DNA from: Hymenolepis diminuta
Lineage: Eukaryota > Platyhelminthes > Cestoda > Cyclophyllidea > Hymenolepididae
NCBI GenBank assembly: GCA_900708905.1
Contig: CAADRB010000001.1
Location: 2,397,831-2,461,830 of the forward strand
DNA: 64,000 nucleotides
Direction of reading: 5' to 3'
Positions within the stretch are counted from its first letter, which is position 1. Every line of letters begins with the position of its first letter. Both the position numbers and the translations under genes were made by a program. A model generated the notes under the pieces. It made no database searches, was not told the DNA's origin, and was given only the letters and a program-made list of their open reading frames with translations. Below are positions 12,790 to 26,649 of the stretch, piece by piece.

Positions 12790-13010
12790 TAACAAAAAGA
12801 ACCCAAGTGATCTCTGTGCACCTGAGACGTACACGTCTGCTAAGTCAGAAGTCATGAGATTGACCCCTATCAGTACACATTCTGTGATGCGGATGGTCAA
12901 ATATATGGGTTAATTATGACGGCAAGAGAGGAAGTAGAATCTGCATTTCTCATCAGAATGACTTCAGGAAGTTTCTTTTCCATCCACTTCAAACGGTGAT
13001 TTTGGGCAGT
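12790..13010 (+). repeat. Dispersed repeat family B, copy 1
   Basis: This aligns by eye with 52020-52190 in the same orientation. Shared elements in the same order are gtcatgagattga / gtcatgaaattga, atca, a 'tacacattctgtgatgcggatggtc' / 'atacttacagtgatgcatatgatc' block, and later gacttcagga / ggcttcagaa. There is no coding content. A SINE is possible, but no clear Pol III promoter was found. Confidence 0.35.
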
Positions 13011-16000
13011 TGTTAGTATCTATTTAGCCGAAGATAAGACTGTTACAACGTCGCTTCTTTTACGTTATAAATAATTGAAGTAATGAATTTTAATAACTAT
13101 AAACATCTATTCATGTCCACAAGTACTGTTTCATTATTCTACGTATTTAAAAATTTTATTGAACCTATTTCTAGATAAATGTAATTATATCACTAAACTC
13201 AGTTCAACTTTTCCAGACCATTGCAACTCAAGGGTTAGAACAAATTCTGGCTCTTATTATTATGGCTTAGCAACTAATCTTAATGGTACAGCCAAGCACT
13301 TTGAAGAAAAGTTTGTTTAAAGAGCAGAGGTATAAGAGTCTCTTAGACACATCCAAACATAAAATTCTTGAGTGCTGATTCACCTTACAACTAGGTTATT
13401 TTTAAATAATGCAAATGAGATATTCATTTCGTTAGACTTTTAGTTGTTAACTCATAATTTCTTTACAGTGTGCGATTAGGTTGAAATGATTTTGCAGTAT
13501 TCAGATAAGCGTCAAAACTCTTATCTTTGGAAAGAAAAGACGATAGTCTTTGATGCATCGTGTAGCTAGAAACGTGACATATTTCCAAGAAGTTTATACT
13601 CCGGACGTTCCACATATATCATTTTTTAAATGTAAAATTTGTATTAGATACGAATTAATTGATCACGCTTCTTAATAATTCGTTGCTGGCAAAAACTTTA
13701 AGGATAAGTACCTTTACCCTAATTTCCTATTCGTTAAACAACAAATCGTAATTCGTATTTATCTGAATGTTGCTTAGTGTAAAGTGGATGGGACAGAATA
13801 TATTCTAGTAAACTGCACCTTATTAAAACACCTTATTCCGATTAGTATTACTGGATACGACGACATAACAAATAACCTACGTTCGTAATATCTCAAACCT
13901 GCATTTATATGTGTAGCTAGAATTTAAACTTTGGAATGTGATCGCAAACTGAAGAAAACTACGTCACTGTCGATGAGTCAACAGTGACCATTAAAATCGG
14001 CAAGCACATTCACCGTCTATATTTATTCCATGCTTAACTCAATGTGTGATCTCAATTTATTTGGTAGTATTCTGTGTTAAAATTGCCTCTGAACCGCAGC
14101 ATCCTTATTTTATCTACTTATTAAACGTCTTCTATCCCTCCTTCGATTTTTAATTTTGGATACAGAAGTAATTCAGCCATAGTGTATTTTATTTGGTCAT
14201 CCCAGTTACCTGTAAGTAGTCCTGAATGTCTATTGCAACAAATCCATTAAAATAGATAGAATAGGTCGATTCATCGAGTCTTCAAATAAGGTAGGACTCC
14301 TACACTCTGTTTCCTTTGTACACCCTACCTTTACTCGATCTTCTCCCTGTATCTCCAATCTTGATGGTTCTGCCCCATCTATTTTGGTAACTTTCATTTT
14401 TTGGACCTGCTTGAAGCAATAATAGGTCAGATAGAAGTGTACTCAAGTAAATAACTCAAATTTATTTAACTCTCGCACAAACTAATACATACTTTAAATA
14501 ATAATAATAACAATCTTTCTCATTATTAACATTATTTCTCGTCCAAAATTATATACTCAAAGCAAATGCGAAGGTGTTGTAGTTAAGCTATCACGCATTT
14601 GAATGGTTAAATCCGGATAACTTCAACCCTCTTAGCAAAAAGCACAACCTTCAGAAATTGATAGAATAGGGCTGCTTTGAATTCACTTTGAATGATTAAA
14701 GAATTTATCAAATAGATAGTTAGCCTTCAATAGGCATGTTTAAAAGTAATTAGAATTTTCTTTTATGTCAGAAAACTTTCATTGAATAACATTCTGTATT
14801 TAATTTCCTATCAACATTAACATGTCCTTTGCAGTCCGGAACGGACTAAAGTGGTCCACAATCTAAATTAATGGCAATTATTAGTCATTATTATCTGAAA
14901 ACGAACACATACTCACAGGACGAGATCTACATATATTTTGCATTGTCTTACTACACTGTTTTCTGCAAATTCTTGTATTTGTGCGTTTTGAGGACGAATA
15001 TGTGAATGCCAGCCATGAGCAGTGTATTGTGTACTTATGTGTATGTGTATGTATGTGTTTTGTGTATTATGTCCATTCAAATTTCGAAGGCGCATAAAGA
15101 GATATTTTGAAATCCAAACATCGTGTTATGTCATAACTTCAAAATAATGCCCAATTATAATATAATAGGTCCATTTATTAATAAACCGCATCAAGGGTAC
15201 ACATTGGACAATGGACAACAATTAGAGCAGCCTCGGAAAAACAAATTGATTATATTTTGTAGATTCCATTATTCGTATCCTTAGATTAAATTTCTTTTCC
15301 ATATCTTAATTATAAAATTTTCTTCTAAAGATTACATTCACATCAGCATACTTAGAAATGCTCATTTTCTCATTATCTTTTATTCCGCAGAGCAGCCATA
15401 AGTTCGGAAAGATAGTTTAAAAAGCTCGCATGCAATTGAAAATTTTATAAGACCGATTACATGGCCAATTCATTCTTGTTTTTTTTCTTGTGTGTGTTTT
15501 TTCCGACACAACTGATAAAATACATTCATCAAACTTTAAGCTAACACTTTTCTGCCCCCTTTGTACTGCTTTGTCAATGAAAGTGCTTTGAATTCTTACA
15601 ATGATTTATTACGTCAATTACTCGATCAACTATCAGGTAGCTGAAAAATTCGAAATATTTAACATGATTTCAGTGGCTTTTATTATAAAACTTATTTTGT
15701 ATCAAAATGGGAAGACGAAAATAGTTCAATCCGAAGTGCATGAATTGATTTTTTTGGAGAGGGCTTTGTTTGGTTTGTTTTAATTAATTGATGTTTAAAC
15801 CCTTTATTTACAAATCGATTCAACTGAGGACTTTGAGATCCAACTCAGGCAAAGACCTTAAAATTTGTATGTCGACTTTCAACTCATAAAATAATGAGAA
15901 AGCATTGGGCATGGCCATCATAAAATGAAATTTTTCGCATAGGTCAAACTAACAATCTCCATTTTTCATCTCAGTAGATAAATTGCATATTAAGCCAATG

Positions 16001-16789
16001 CACTCATGAATCGTATATAAATCATTACAGAATTGACAAATTTGCCTTTATATAACGTCCTTTTAATTGGCTGCTAGTTACAAGGCAAGGAATCATTAAT
16101 CAAACAAAAGCTGTTGTATACAATTAGGAAAAAAGAACTTAATATAGGTTTTCACTTGTTTGACAAAAAGACACCCATCTCATTAGATTCTCTTAATTAG
16201 AGAAGCTAAAAGTTAGTAGAAGAAACGGAGCTCTACATCTCGATTTTGATTATTAATTTCTTACTTTCTAATTATAAACTTCTAAGAAGATAGCACAGCA
16301 AATTCATCAATAATAGGCAATCATGCGCTATATTAAGACTTCGGTCAAACCATTTAATAAAAAAACAAAATAACAGCAATTGTGTTTAAGAGTTTTGTTT
16401 AAACAAGACCAAATTTTGGAATATTAAAACAGCCTGCAAACTCCATTTCTAAAATATCAATTAAAGTACTCCATCTTTTAAGCCATGAAACCTCATTTTA
16501 TTTGAAGCTCAAAATTTTATGACTGGAGCATTATAAATTCATACCACTTTGAAGTATAACGGTACAGATGAAGTTCAGCCTCAAATGATACTTTGTTTTC
16601 GGTCATATTTCTGATTATTTCTATTGATATAATCTAGAGTAAATGAATCATTAAATTTAAAATAATATATATTTTTTATGTTCGTAAAAATATATATCAC
16701 TAATACTAATGTTACTGATTATATGAATAGTGAAGTAATGTTAAAAATTATTACAAGTTATAATTAATCACATGAATACAAAAATAATC

Positions 16790-17060
16790 GTAATTGTAGG
16801 AAGAAACTGAAATTGGTTAAGAGAAAGTGTAGGGGAACAAAACGATGCTGAGAGCGAAGTCAGCGTATCAAAGAATCTTACTTCATTTGGTTTTTTCACT
16901 GCTGCCGTACAATATTCACGAAGTGTTTAGTTCACGTTCCCAAAGTGAGACTTTTATGAGTTATCTCATGGAAGTCAGCAACTTCTTGTCTGCTATGTTT
17001 AGAGCTTGATAGTTCCTGTTCTTCCAATAGTTGGGAAGATGAAATGGTTTTCAGGATATT
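16790..17060 (+). repeat. Dispersed repeat family A, copy
   Basis: It has the family order: purine-rich leader, gctgagagcgaagtc, tatcaaagaatcttacttc, an 'acaatattcacgaagtg' block (compare caatatttactaaatga at 2.46 kb), then cacgttcccaaagt. The match to the 44.5-kb copy (ggtatcaaaggatcctgctt) is good over the first 60 bases and then decays. Confidence 0.5.
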
Positions 17061-17069
17061 CAGCAGATT

Positions 17070-19250
17070 ACAGTCTTAACATGATAGAGATGGGACGGCT
17101 AAAAATTTTATATTAGTTTAACTAACTCTATTATAGATAAATAATGATTTCTATTTTAAAATGCAAACTTATCGGTTATATATTGCATTTTGCAGTGGTT
17201 ATCTAATTATATACCCTGAACCAATAGATTTACTCTGTTTGAAGTTAAAGTTAAGCTCGCAGAAAAAGTGCATCAAAATGAGTTTAGTGGTAAAATAAAA
17301 ATAGATTTTTTATTAAAGACTTGGGTCTTTTTCAAATCATTAATTGATCACATTTACCGATTAAGGACTTCGTTCTTCCAAATTAAAGAGCAAATATAGG
17401 TTCAATTTTAGGATCTAGTGACAATTACGATGACAATGACTCATAAAATATAATGTTGTGATGGAAAAATAAACAAAATGAAGATATAATGAAAATTAAA
17501 TTTATTAATTTAATAATATGAAAGGCAATATTTCCTTTATACCGATCGAGATTCTGCAAGTTTGATTAAAGCGTTCACTTATCTATTTCAGCATTATTTT
17601 TATAAATCGTGGAAGTAACCAATTAAATGAAAAGCAATTAGCATTTATTTTCTTAGAAACCGACTTCCATCGATAACTGTTTTGGAATTTTCCACAGGCT
17701 ACTTTTATTTTGCAGAGATCTATCTAGAATAGGTACTTCATCATGCAAAAGTTGAATAAAATAGGACGAGAACTGAACTCAAATATGCATTGGTGTATTA
17801 AATTATATGAGGAAGGTACAAATTACGAGAACAATTGTCAAAGATACACATATAGTATAGCGGATGACCAACTTTTCCAGTAGATTTACTTCATAGGATC
17901 ACCTTTAATCTAGTATAATTTTTATTAACGTATTTCTAAATTTATTTAAATAAATTTGCTAGTAAATATGAAATTATTTAAATCGCCATTGAAGGTCAAT
18001 TTGGAAGCAGGCTAAAATACGTTTTTAAAGTTAATTTTCTGTACACACATAGCCTATATGAAAATAAATTAGAAAAAGGTTTAAATATTGTCGTTTCATT
18101 CTGAAGAGAATCTGATGGCAATTTATAAATTTGTTTGTTTATCATATAAATACATATATATGAGTAAAAAATCTCAATAATGAATATATTTTTTGTTTTA
18201 AACTACGCCAATAAAAGATCAATTTTAGTCTTCTGAAATGTTTAGCTGCAAAATTTTGGGTTTATTTATTTAATCTTAAATAAGTGCCTACAACACACTA
18301 CAATTATAGTCAAATTAAATACAGAAAATGTTTGTAACTAACCTGCTGAACAAATAAATATCATAGCATATATAAAATATAATTAATATTTGGCAAAAAC
18401 ATAGAACGAATCCTTTGCATCAAAATAATTCAAGAGATAGAAAAATAAAGTTTAATACTTTCTTCTTAATGTGGTCTTATTATTACGCTATCGATCTTAT
18501 TTGAAGATGAAATATTTAAAGCAGCTCAGTACCTTGTCTGTAAGACTACTATTGGTGGACTGATTAACTGAGAATAAGGTATATTTCCTTGTAAAATAAT
18601 AGTCTTCCCTAGGAAGTAGAATTGAAAGCGTTGCAAGTCAAGCTCTGCACAGAATGAGTGAAAAAGGGCTCATTATAAAATGGCCAAATTACTCAATGCT
18701 GTGATGAGTAGACAGATTTTCATCCTTTGCCTGTTTGGAAACAAAAAATCACCTTCGACCGCTTAGGACAGGGTATATAAATGAATTAATATGTGCATTT
18801 GATAGAATGTAACAGAACGTTTTCCTACTGCCTTTGTCTTTTTTAACCATAAGACTCTCTTACAAGTTAATGATTTGAGTGACCTGGGCTATGTGGAAAG
18901 CTAATAAAGTTGAAATATGTAACAAGCAGCAATAATGAAATTCGTTGACATTACATACAGTGCCTAAATCAATAGTTTTACAAGTTTCATAAAGATCAGT
19001 GAATTTTTTCCAATTGTTTGAGACATTCAGCTATTTATCTGCAGAAGTATAAGCTCTTCCGGGTAAATTTGAAGATTCCATATATAGGGATTTTTTATTA
19101 CACCTATGACCTCTATTTCTTCATCTTACTCTATTAAACCTCTTGCATTTGTTGAAATTTCCGATTTTGCAGTTGCTATAGGTGTCACTAAATGATTCTG
19201 AATACGTTCACGGGCCTAAATTAGGCAAAATCCATAAATTTTGGTACAAT
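17070..19250. other. Non-coding AT-rich stretch
   Basis: No ORF reaching 60 codons and no motif seen. Local runs of A and T only. Confidence 0.55.
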
Positions 19251-19306
19251 TAACAGAAATATGTGTGCACCGCAAATCTTGTCAAATGAGATGAGAAAAC
19301 GAGAGT

Positions 19307-19880
19307 TTGTTGCACGTTCAAGAAGTTGGATCCTGCCGAATATGAACGATACTCAATATTTGTCCGGACCAACAAATTCGATAAACTCAGTTACTCTGAA
19401 AGTGTGCAGAACATGGAGGCAGTTTTCGGCCAGAACTTCTCTCTGTCCAACGCCCGCTTTAGCTTCCTTAAACTTACGAGCGAGTATAATGTGAAATTGT
19501 ATGACTTTGCAGACGTCGTGAACCTTCGTTGTAATTAATGCGCCCACGAAAATTTAAGAGGAGAACAGTTAAGATGCCTTATTTTCATCTCGGGACTTCA
19601 ATCAAAGTCTTGGTTACCATTATGAACTTGTCTTGTATAACTAATAGAGGAAAAATTCAACGTGAAGCTACAAGGAATGTCAGAGAAAGGATTAAGGCGA
19701 CAAATATCACGCGTGATTCAGCTCACACGGATTCTGACGCAATGTCCACACAATCTGGTACACACGGTGTCCGCATGCCCTCGTCCGTCCAATTTGTGGC
19801 AAAGCCGAGTCCTTCTGTCAAACAGAAACACCCTTCATCTTGTCCATGTTGCCGAGTTTGGCATAATTTTGAGTCAAGTT
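19307..19880 (+). pseudogene. Ty3/Gypsy gag relic (capsid-like part plus zinc-knuckle remnant)
   Basis: Reading from about 19310 gives LDPAEYERYSIF, then LSYSESVQNMEAVFGQ, then ARFSFLKLTSEYNV. This is the pattern of Gypsy Gag proteins of invertebrates (a short-helix capsid domain that packages element RNA). After a stop at 19536-19538 the same protein resumes in another frame as CAHENLRGEQLRCLIFISGLQS, matching the Gag segment 'CxxFxLxxLxxDQFxCLIFxxGLQS'. Further on, CPCCRVWHNF looks like the start of a nucleocapsid zinc knuckle. At least one frameshift and several stops show it is dead. No flanking LTR and no protease or reverse transcriptase follow, so this is a solitary fragment. A host-domesticated Gag is unlikely given the breaks. 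Confidence 0.72.
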
Positions 19881-19949
19881 TAAAAGTTTACTTAATTGCA
19901 TGTCTTTTGTTAATTTCGGGGACTTATGACTATTTGGGAGGCTAAAAGA

Positions 19950-22900
19950 TTCATAACACCAACAAAACCCATTTTGATCCAATTAAATGGACAATATCAG
20001 TTTGGTTATTTTTGACCAAGAGTGTTATGAGATGTTTCTTTAAAGAAAGAGGCAAAGTTTCTTTGCACTAAATTTTATCCTATAATTAAAAGGTTGATCT
20101 ACAAACATGGTAATTATTATCTGTACATCTCTCATATATTTGGGCGGCATAGCTGCATATATGCCCTTAAAATCATTTAATTAAAGAATTATTTTATGAA
20201 ATGACAAAGTAACTTTATGAAATAGCATGATAGTTTGAATTGAAACAACCACAACTGTAATGTCCAGAATCAGTGTTTAATGTTTCCCATTGACAGTGAT
20301 TTTCAATGAAAAATTTCCCAATTATTTGTGAATTAATAAAATTAAAGGATCACAACATGAAAAACTCAACTTTTTAAAATAGATTTGAAGATATTTTTAA
20401 GTATATTTCGGATTTAATAAGGTGAGACAATATAAATGACTTCTGAGACTCAGCTTTCTCATTACATAGCCAATAAATTTCACTTGATGGTCGACTGTTT
20501 CAGGGATGCAAATAGTCTTTCTTGTCTCTAAGTTAGACTTTCAGCTTGTAATTTGCTGAAGTGCAAATAAAGTTCTTACAAACAAAATAAATTTTCGGAT
20601 AAACAATTGACGAGAAAATGCATAAAAATTCTCCTGTTTTTAACTGCGCCAAGTTTTGGAATATAAAACTATTTTCACAAAATTTAACGGTATGTTTCGC
20701 AAACACTGGCTATTAAACGTGGACTAAAACTTCTTCTTTTGATCTTTACGGCAAATTAAAGACTAAAATAATGTTTAAGGATTATAAACCTCTTTTACAG
20801 GCTCTTTTAATGTAAAACAATGTTGTTGCAAGTGGTGGCAATCACAATGTTTGACTGTTTAGGCGCTTTTCAAGGGTAAATAATGATTTAATCTAATTTC
20901 AAACTATCCCTTAATTTAATTTTAATATAGCAAATAAGATACAGCGGTTTGATAATAAATGCGATTATTTTAAGGACAGATACTAAATAAACCATGACAA
21001 TCGTTTTGGAATGAGGTATTACTATTATTATGATAATACCAATAGTTAATTTAATATAATTCCTTCTTCCATATACTATAATTAATATCTGTGTTTATTA
21101 GGGCATGAATTTGGAAACTTCTTAAATAATAAGACATCACCTGATCCTTCCTAATGTAAAAATAAAAGAAATACATTTTAAAGTTTTTAATAATCAACTG
21201 CTGAAAAACATAATATTTCGTTTAAGAAAAAAACATGAAAAAATTTTAATATCTCTCCCCTGAATTCGAAATTATTAAATTTTCAATTTACTTACCTTGA
21301 AAGTGATTAAAAACAGATTACCTAAGTAAAGTTACATAAACCAATGCATGTTAATGCATAAATAATATATAATATTACTAATTATTTTAAAATTTTTAAT
21401 ATAGATTTCAAAAGAATAAATAGTGATCTTTGATTGATTCATAAGAAGGGGTTTAGTTTTCAAAAAAATATTACAAATAGGAAAGCAAAAATCTTAATAT
21501 ACACTCAACAAGTGTAATTAAATAATTTGATTTTCACTTTTGATAATTAAAAATATTTGCTACATTTATCAGTCCATCACTTCCGAATGGGTTCGTAATT
21601 TGATCACAATCATCTTTATTGTAAATCTCTGTTACATAAAATGATATGAGTAAATTTCATGCCTCATTGGACTTCAAGAATTAATGAGACTCCTCCAACG
21701 AGAAAATGCAGAACTGTAATTCGGTTTTCCAAGCCCCACAGTGCTGAATAACGTATTAAATTTTCAATTAGCGATGACACAGACACTGGTTAAAGTACGT
21801 CTTCTCTTCTGCCAAATCGAATTTTCCTAGGAAGTTCTGAGCAAAGTATTATATTATCTTCCGACTTATATCATAATTTAAAGAACGGAAAATAAACAAA
21901 GGATAGGTATTTACGGAGATAGTTCTCATCCTAAGATAAAGTATAATGTATAATGTGGAATGCTTGCGATTCTAAAGAATCGACCACGCAGCTTAATTTA
22001 TTTACCAAAGATACAGAATTTTGATATATAACTAGATCCTAGGACAGTCCCAATTAAATGGATAGAAAAGGATCCAAATCATTCCAAAGAATTAGTGTTT
22101 TAAATACTTTATAGATATTCCATGAAAAACCAGTTAGCTTGCAATGAGTAATTATTAAAAAAAATATAGTGTAATTCAGAGCAACACTTTTTCCATTTCA
22201 TCTATCATTTAATATCAACGAATGATATTACACTTTACGTCCTGAAAAACAGAGAATCAAGGTGGCATGAGGAAGAGACAGAAAAACGATTATCTTGATC
22301 AAGACAAAAGATGTGATAGCGGATTCTCATTTCTAAAAAATGACTTTAATCGCTGGTCTTGAACTTAGTCCATATTTTATTCAAATCTTAATTCATTTCG
22401 GATTAAGGAAGGTGTTTAAATTGTATTTTTCCGATTGCAGTGAATTAATTTCTCCCTATCGATACCGGATAGACAGTAGCACCTCTTATTAATGCGTATG
22501 ACTCTACAGCATTTAGTTAATTGCCAAAGTTTAGGATACTCAAAATTTATCTACCTATGCAAGCCTAAACTTTTAAACAAAATTATGGGATGTGGGCTTG
22601 TACATCTCCCCTCTATATGGCCAGGCAAATCCAAAATTGATGACAGACCATTAGCTGAGTCACTAAATGAAAATCTGCTTCTGAAAATGTATGTGTTTAA
22701 TTAAACTTAGGTGTAAAAATAGTTTACAGTTCTCTAGCGCTCATGGTCCTCAAATTAAATGCTTTATAATTCCATAATTTATTTTCCAAATACAGAGTTA
22801 GCACAGAAATAAGAATTCAGTAGATTATTAAGTGTATGTCTGCAAAGTCGTCAGATCGAGGCTTGCAATGATGTGAATTAACTGACCACATTGGGCAATT

Positions 22901-25900
22901 TTGACAACAAGCACATTTTCATCAAATGGAGTCCAGAATGTCTCTTATCCACTAAAGTAGTTTGTTACTAACCCTTTAATCAGTGTCTATGGACAGGTTC
23001 AGGGTCCATTTGGGGTAAGCAAGTATTATAATCTCCTTATTATTAGAGTTTGAATGATTTTAACGGACAACTTTTAATATTAATTTACATCTCGTCATAT
23101 CCACTAGTGCTATTTTTACCCATCAACGGAATGTATTTAATAATTTATAAAATTTATTTCTATATAAATATGCAACTATTCTCTAAGTGATTTTACTTAT
23201 TAAAGAGAGATACGGCTGTGGCTCAAACATTAATCTGCTTAACAGTGAATATTATCCAATAACTAATTTAAATTAATAATAAACACAAGCGGCTTAATAG
23301 AGTTTTTTCAAATTGCTAAGGCACAAAAATAAAAGCTTTCAGTTGAAAGTGCTGATTATAGGGATTAAAAATACATATAATAAAGCCATCAAGAAATAAA
23401 TCCTGTGAAAATGCATAAGTTCAAACATGGAACTTACTGATCAAACTACGCGACTGAAACTCAGTGCTGATAATTGATCAGGAAATCTTATCTAGTCCCT
23501 CTTGCTTAAAAAATTCTGTTCACTGATTTCTGTAATTATCTATTAGTTAAAAAGGTGAAATAATGGTAATTAATTAAGTTCTAGAGTTCACTCGATATAT
23601 ATAGAATATTTCAAACCAACATAATTCAAATCTCATTCGATAATATTAACTCGAATTTCCATTTAAGACCGCTGAATTTTTTGTAAATGAGTTTTTCTTT
23701 ATATGTGATGGTCTTTTTAATTGTATAAATTCATTGCTATGATTGGTTTCATTTCATTGGAAGTTCTTCAGGAGAAATCATTATGGCTCTGGAGAAAGTG
23801 AACAATAATCTATCATTAACGGGCTTGTCTATTTAGAGTTTGCTGTATCAATGCTCAGTCCTGAAATACGGATCTCAGTTATAACATGAGCGATTATATT
23901 TTAATTCATAAATATATCCCTATTGGGATATCCTTAATTAGCAAAATAACCCCAGCTCTGTGTTTATTTAATTGTGCAGTGACTCCAATAAATATAAACT
24001 CTCATCTCAGTTTAAACAATGAAAAGCGGAGAAACTAAAAGTTGTTTTACAGTGAACTTCTGGCATAGAGCTTCTCCTTTGATTCCTCAAATATTTCGCT
24101 TTTCACTTCACAAAGTATACCAGATATAAATTAATTTTTGTTAATCAGGCTTCTGATTAAATTCTTATGCGTAGAAAATTTAAGAAGTTATTAACTCTTC
24201 AAAATTTCGTATTCGGTAAAATGGTAGAATTTAGATATAGTTTGTAAGAGTTGATTTTATCCAAGCTATCAATCTTTTGAATTATTACGAACTCTACAGC
24301 AAAGGAGGCAGAAGGAAGGACTGTGAAAAGAAAGGTTTACTGGAAAGAACCAGAAACAATGAATAGGAGACGCAGAGGTTAATAAATGAGGTAAGGTCAA
24401 GGCTAATTGGAAATAGATAGCCAATCAATGAAAGACCTAATAACATAATCAGAAATGAGAATCGACCCACGAAGGAATGATTAAAGCATGTGTTTTAAAA
24501 TTTACTTTGTGTTAACCAACGTTATTAGCACACCTTTTTAAATCAATGCTAGAGAATCACATGAGATTTTTGAAGCTCAGTAATACTGATGCAACTTATA
24601 GTTCAGAGACGAGATTCAGCTATCCCAGGTTTTACAATACGTAAATCTGTACTGGGGACATTTCAACCATCAATTGCAACCTTCAATGGATACACCGTGG
24701 CAAGTTCATTACAAGGGACTAATTCATCTTGTGTTTAAATGAGATATGACTCTCTTTAGCCGTCTATCTTATTTTTTCATTTTGAACTGATCTCATTTTT
24801 GGCTGCTTTTATTCTATCAAATTAGTAAAAATCATTATTTTGTGGATGATGAAAGAGCGGAGTGGATAAATAACATGCGTATGCTTGACCTAAATTTCCT
24901 CATCTCCCTTGAGGACTTTGCCAAATGGTGCATTTATTAAAAGTAAGCGATTAGATCATATAATTAACCCAGTGATCCTTTTTTCCACAATTTATCGTCA
25001 GTAATTATCATCTCTAAGCAAACGCGGAATTAATGCAATTATGTTATTTTGCAGGTTAGTCCTAAACTGCAAAAACATATAAGGCGTCAAATAAAATTTT
25101 AACTGCCTCAGTATTATTGACAATAGTCGAATTTTTCAACCAATTATTATGTTTACATAAAATTTATTTTCTGTTTTCTATTAACATTCCCATGTAAATG
25201 CAATCAACGAGATCGACTAACTTGACCGATTGTCAAGAAAAGCAATCAAGCTAATCTAATTCGTACAAGAAATCACATATACATACCAAGACACAATAAA
25301 GTATAAAGTTAGCTCACTCAAATTACAGGAAGGAGATTTCAGTAAGAAATATAATTTTGATCATTGATTCTTGCGGGGTTTATCAGCGTTAACCACCTCA
25401 CCAAAATTTATCTTAAGTGAGCTCGTTTAAGTTGTATTTCAAAATGGTTTCATTTGCCTCTGCTTAGTCACTTTTTAGACTTTATTGCTATCATATTACA
25501 GTCGTTTTATCACGATGAAAAATTTTCAAGGACTTAAATTGCATTTTTAAAGTACAGTAAATGATAACATATAAAAAACATATAATAATAAGGAAAAATG
25601 AAAACCTGAAATAAAAGACTTGATAATTTAGTTAGAATAAAAAATTGTAATGCAATTTGATTTATTTTCAACATTTTTTATCTATATTTATACTATATTT
25701 AAAATTATTTCATATTGTGTTCGTAAAAATGTGGAACGTTGATTACAGGATTTCAGTGTTTCATTTTAATAAGATCGGCCGTGGGACCATGATAATGAAA
25801 GAGAAACCAAAGCATTAAAACAATAAAGCAATTAATAAGTCAAGGTTTTTTATGAGTCACAACTTAAAAATTTAAAGGAGATAATTTCACATCAAAAATC

Positions 25901-26460
25901 GGTATGAATGACGTTGAATTTGAAATATGTGTGCATCTGAAGTAATATTTTCTTTTTCTATTGCTTATTATATGTTTCTGGAAGATAGGATAGCAGCTTG
26001 GTATCTGATTTCTGCCCTTAGTTGTTATAAAGGATATGATTACATTATATCTTCATTGTAATATCATATAAAATAATTAGGAGTACACGAGACGTTAGTG
26101 TTGCATTGAGCAACGCCCCCATCAACCAGGTCAACGGTCAAGACATTACTGCTAATCGTCCAACTAACCCTAATGGTTAACTTAGACCATCTAGTGGTTA
26201 GCTCAAATGCCTTGCAGAATAGCCGACTTATCTGTACTTGTTTAATGAGTTCTTAAACGCAATTTACCGAAATCAAACTACTATTAGAAATAAATCTTCT
26301 AGATCATCTATAAAAGTATATAATGTCATTTTTATTACTATCACACTGATACATAGTACTTACAATTTATATTTGTGAAAAACAAATGAAATAGAATATC
26401 ATAAATTCTAAGAAAATGACCAGTGGGAAATGATATAAAAACTACTTTTTCTTCATTTAA
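19950..26460. other. Non-coding AT-rich stretch
   Basis: ORFs are at most 70 codons and lack motifs. A sequence TTAGCTCAAATGC near 26197-26210 fits the Pol III A-box consensus but has no matching B box at the right distance. Nothing else is supported. Confidence 0.5.
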
Positions 26461-26469
26461 TTTTTGGGT

Positions 26470-26640
26470 TTGAGTGGTGTATAGTTTACCAAAGTGGTAT
26501 TTCACGTTCCAAAGTTTAAATCTTATGATTTGTCCTTTGGATTTTAGCAAATGTTTGTACACTGTGTCCAGTGCTTATTGGTCGTATTTAACTAGTCTTG
26601 GCAATTTAACTCATTCATTTCCCTAATTTTCGAGAAGGCA
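26470..26640 (+). repeat. Dispersed repeat family A, partial copy
   Basis: The 'ttgtcctttggattttagcaaatgtttgt' region parallels 'ttgtcctctggattgcaacaaacgcttgt' at 44.59 kb. It is followed by cagtgcttattggtcg and a weaker tail up to the 'ctaattttcgagaagg' region. The 5' half of the repeat is missing or too decayed to see. Confidence 0.45.
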
Positions 26641-26649
26641 AAATGATCT

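Larger units (their letters stand above)
9690..16790. other. Non-coding stretch upstream of the GPCR
   Basis: No ORF with recognisable content. It contains an inverted copy of repeat family A (10380-10610), a possible family B repeat (12790-13010) and a short GT-rich tract (about 15022-15062). A GTTCAAGTCC box near 10945-10955 resembles a Pol III B box but has no convincing partner A box or cloverleaf, so no tRNA is called. Confidence 0.5.

Noticed and set aside
26190..26215. A-box-like TTAGCTCAAATGC as a tRNA or SINE promoter
   Set aside because: No B box downstream; consensus matches of this length occur by chance.
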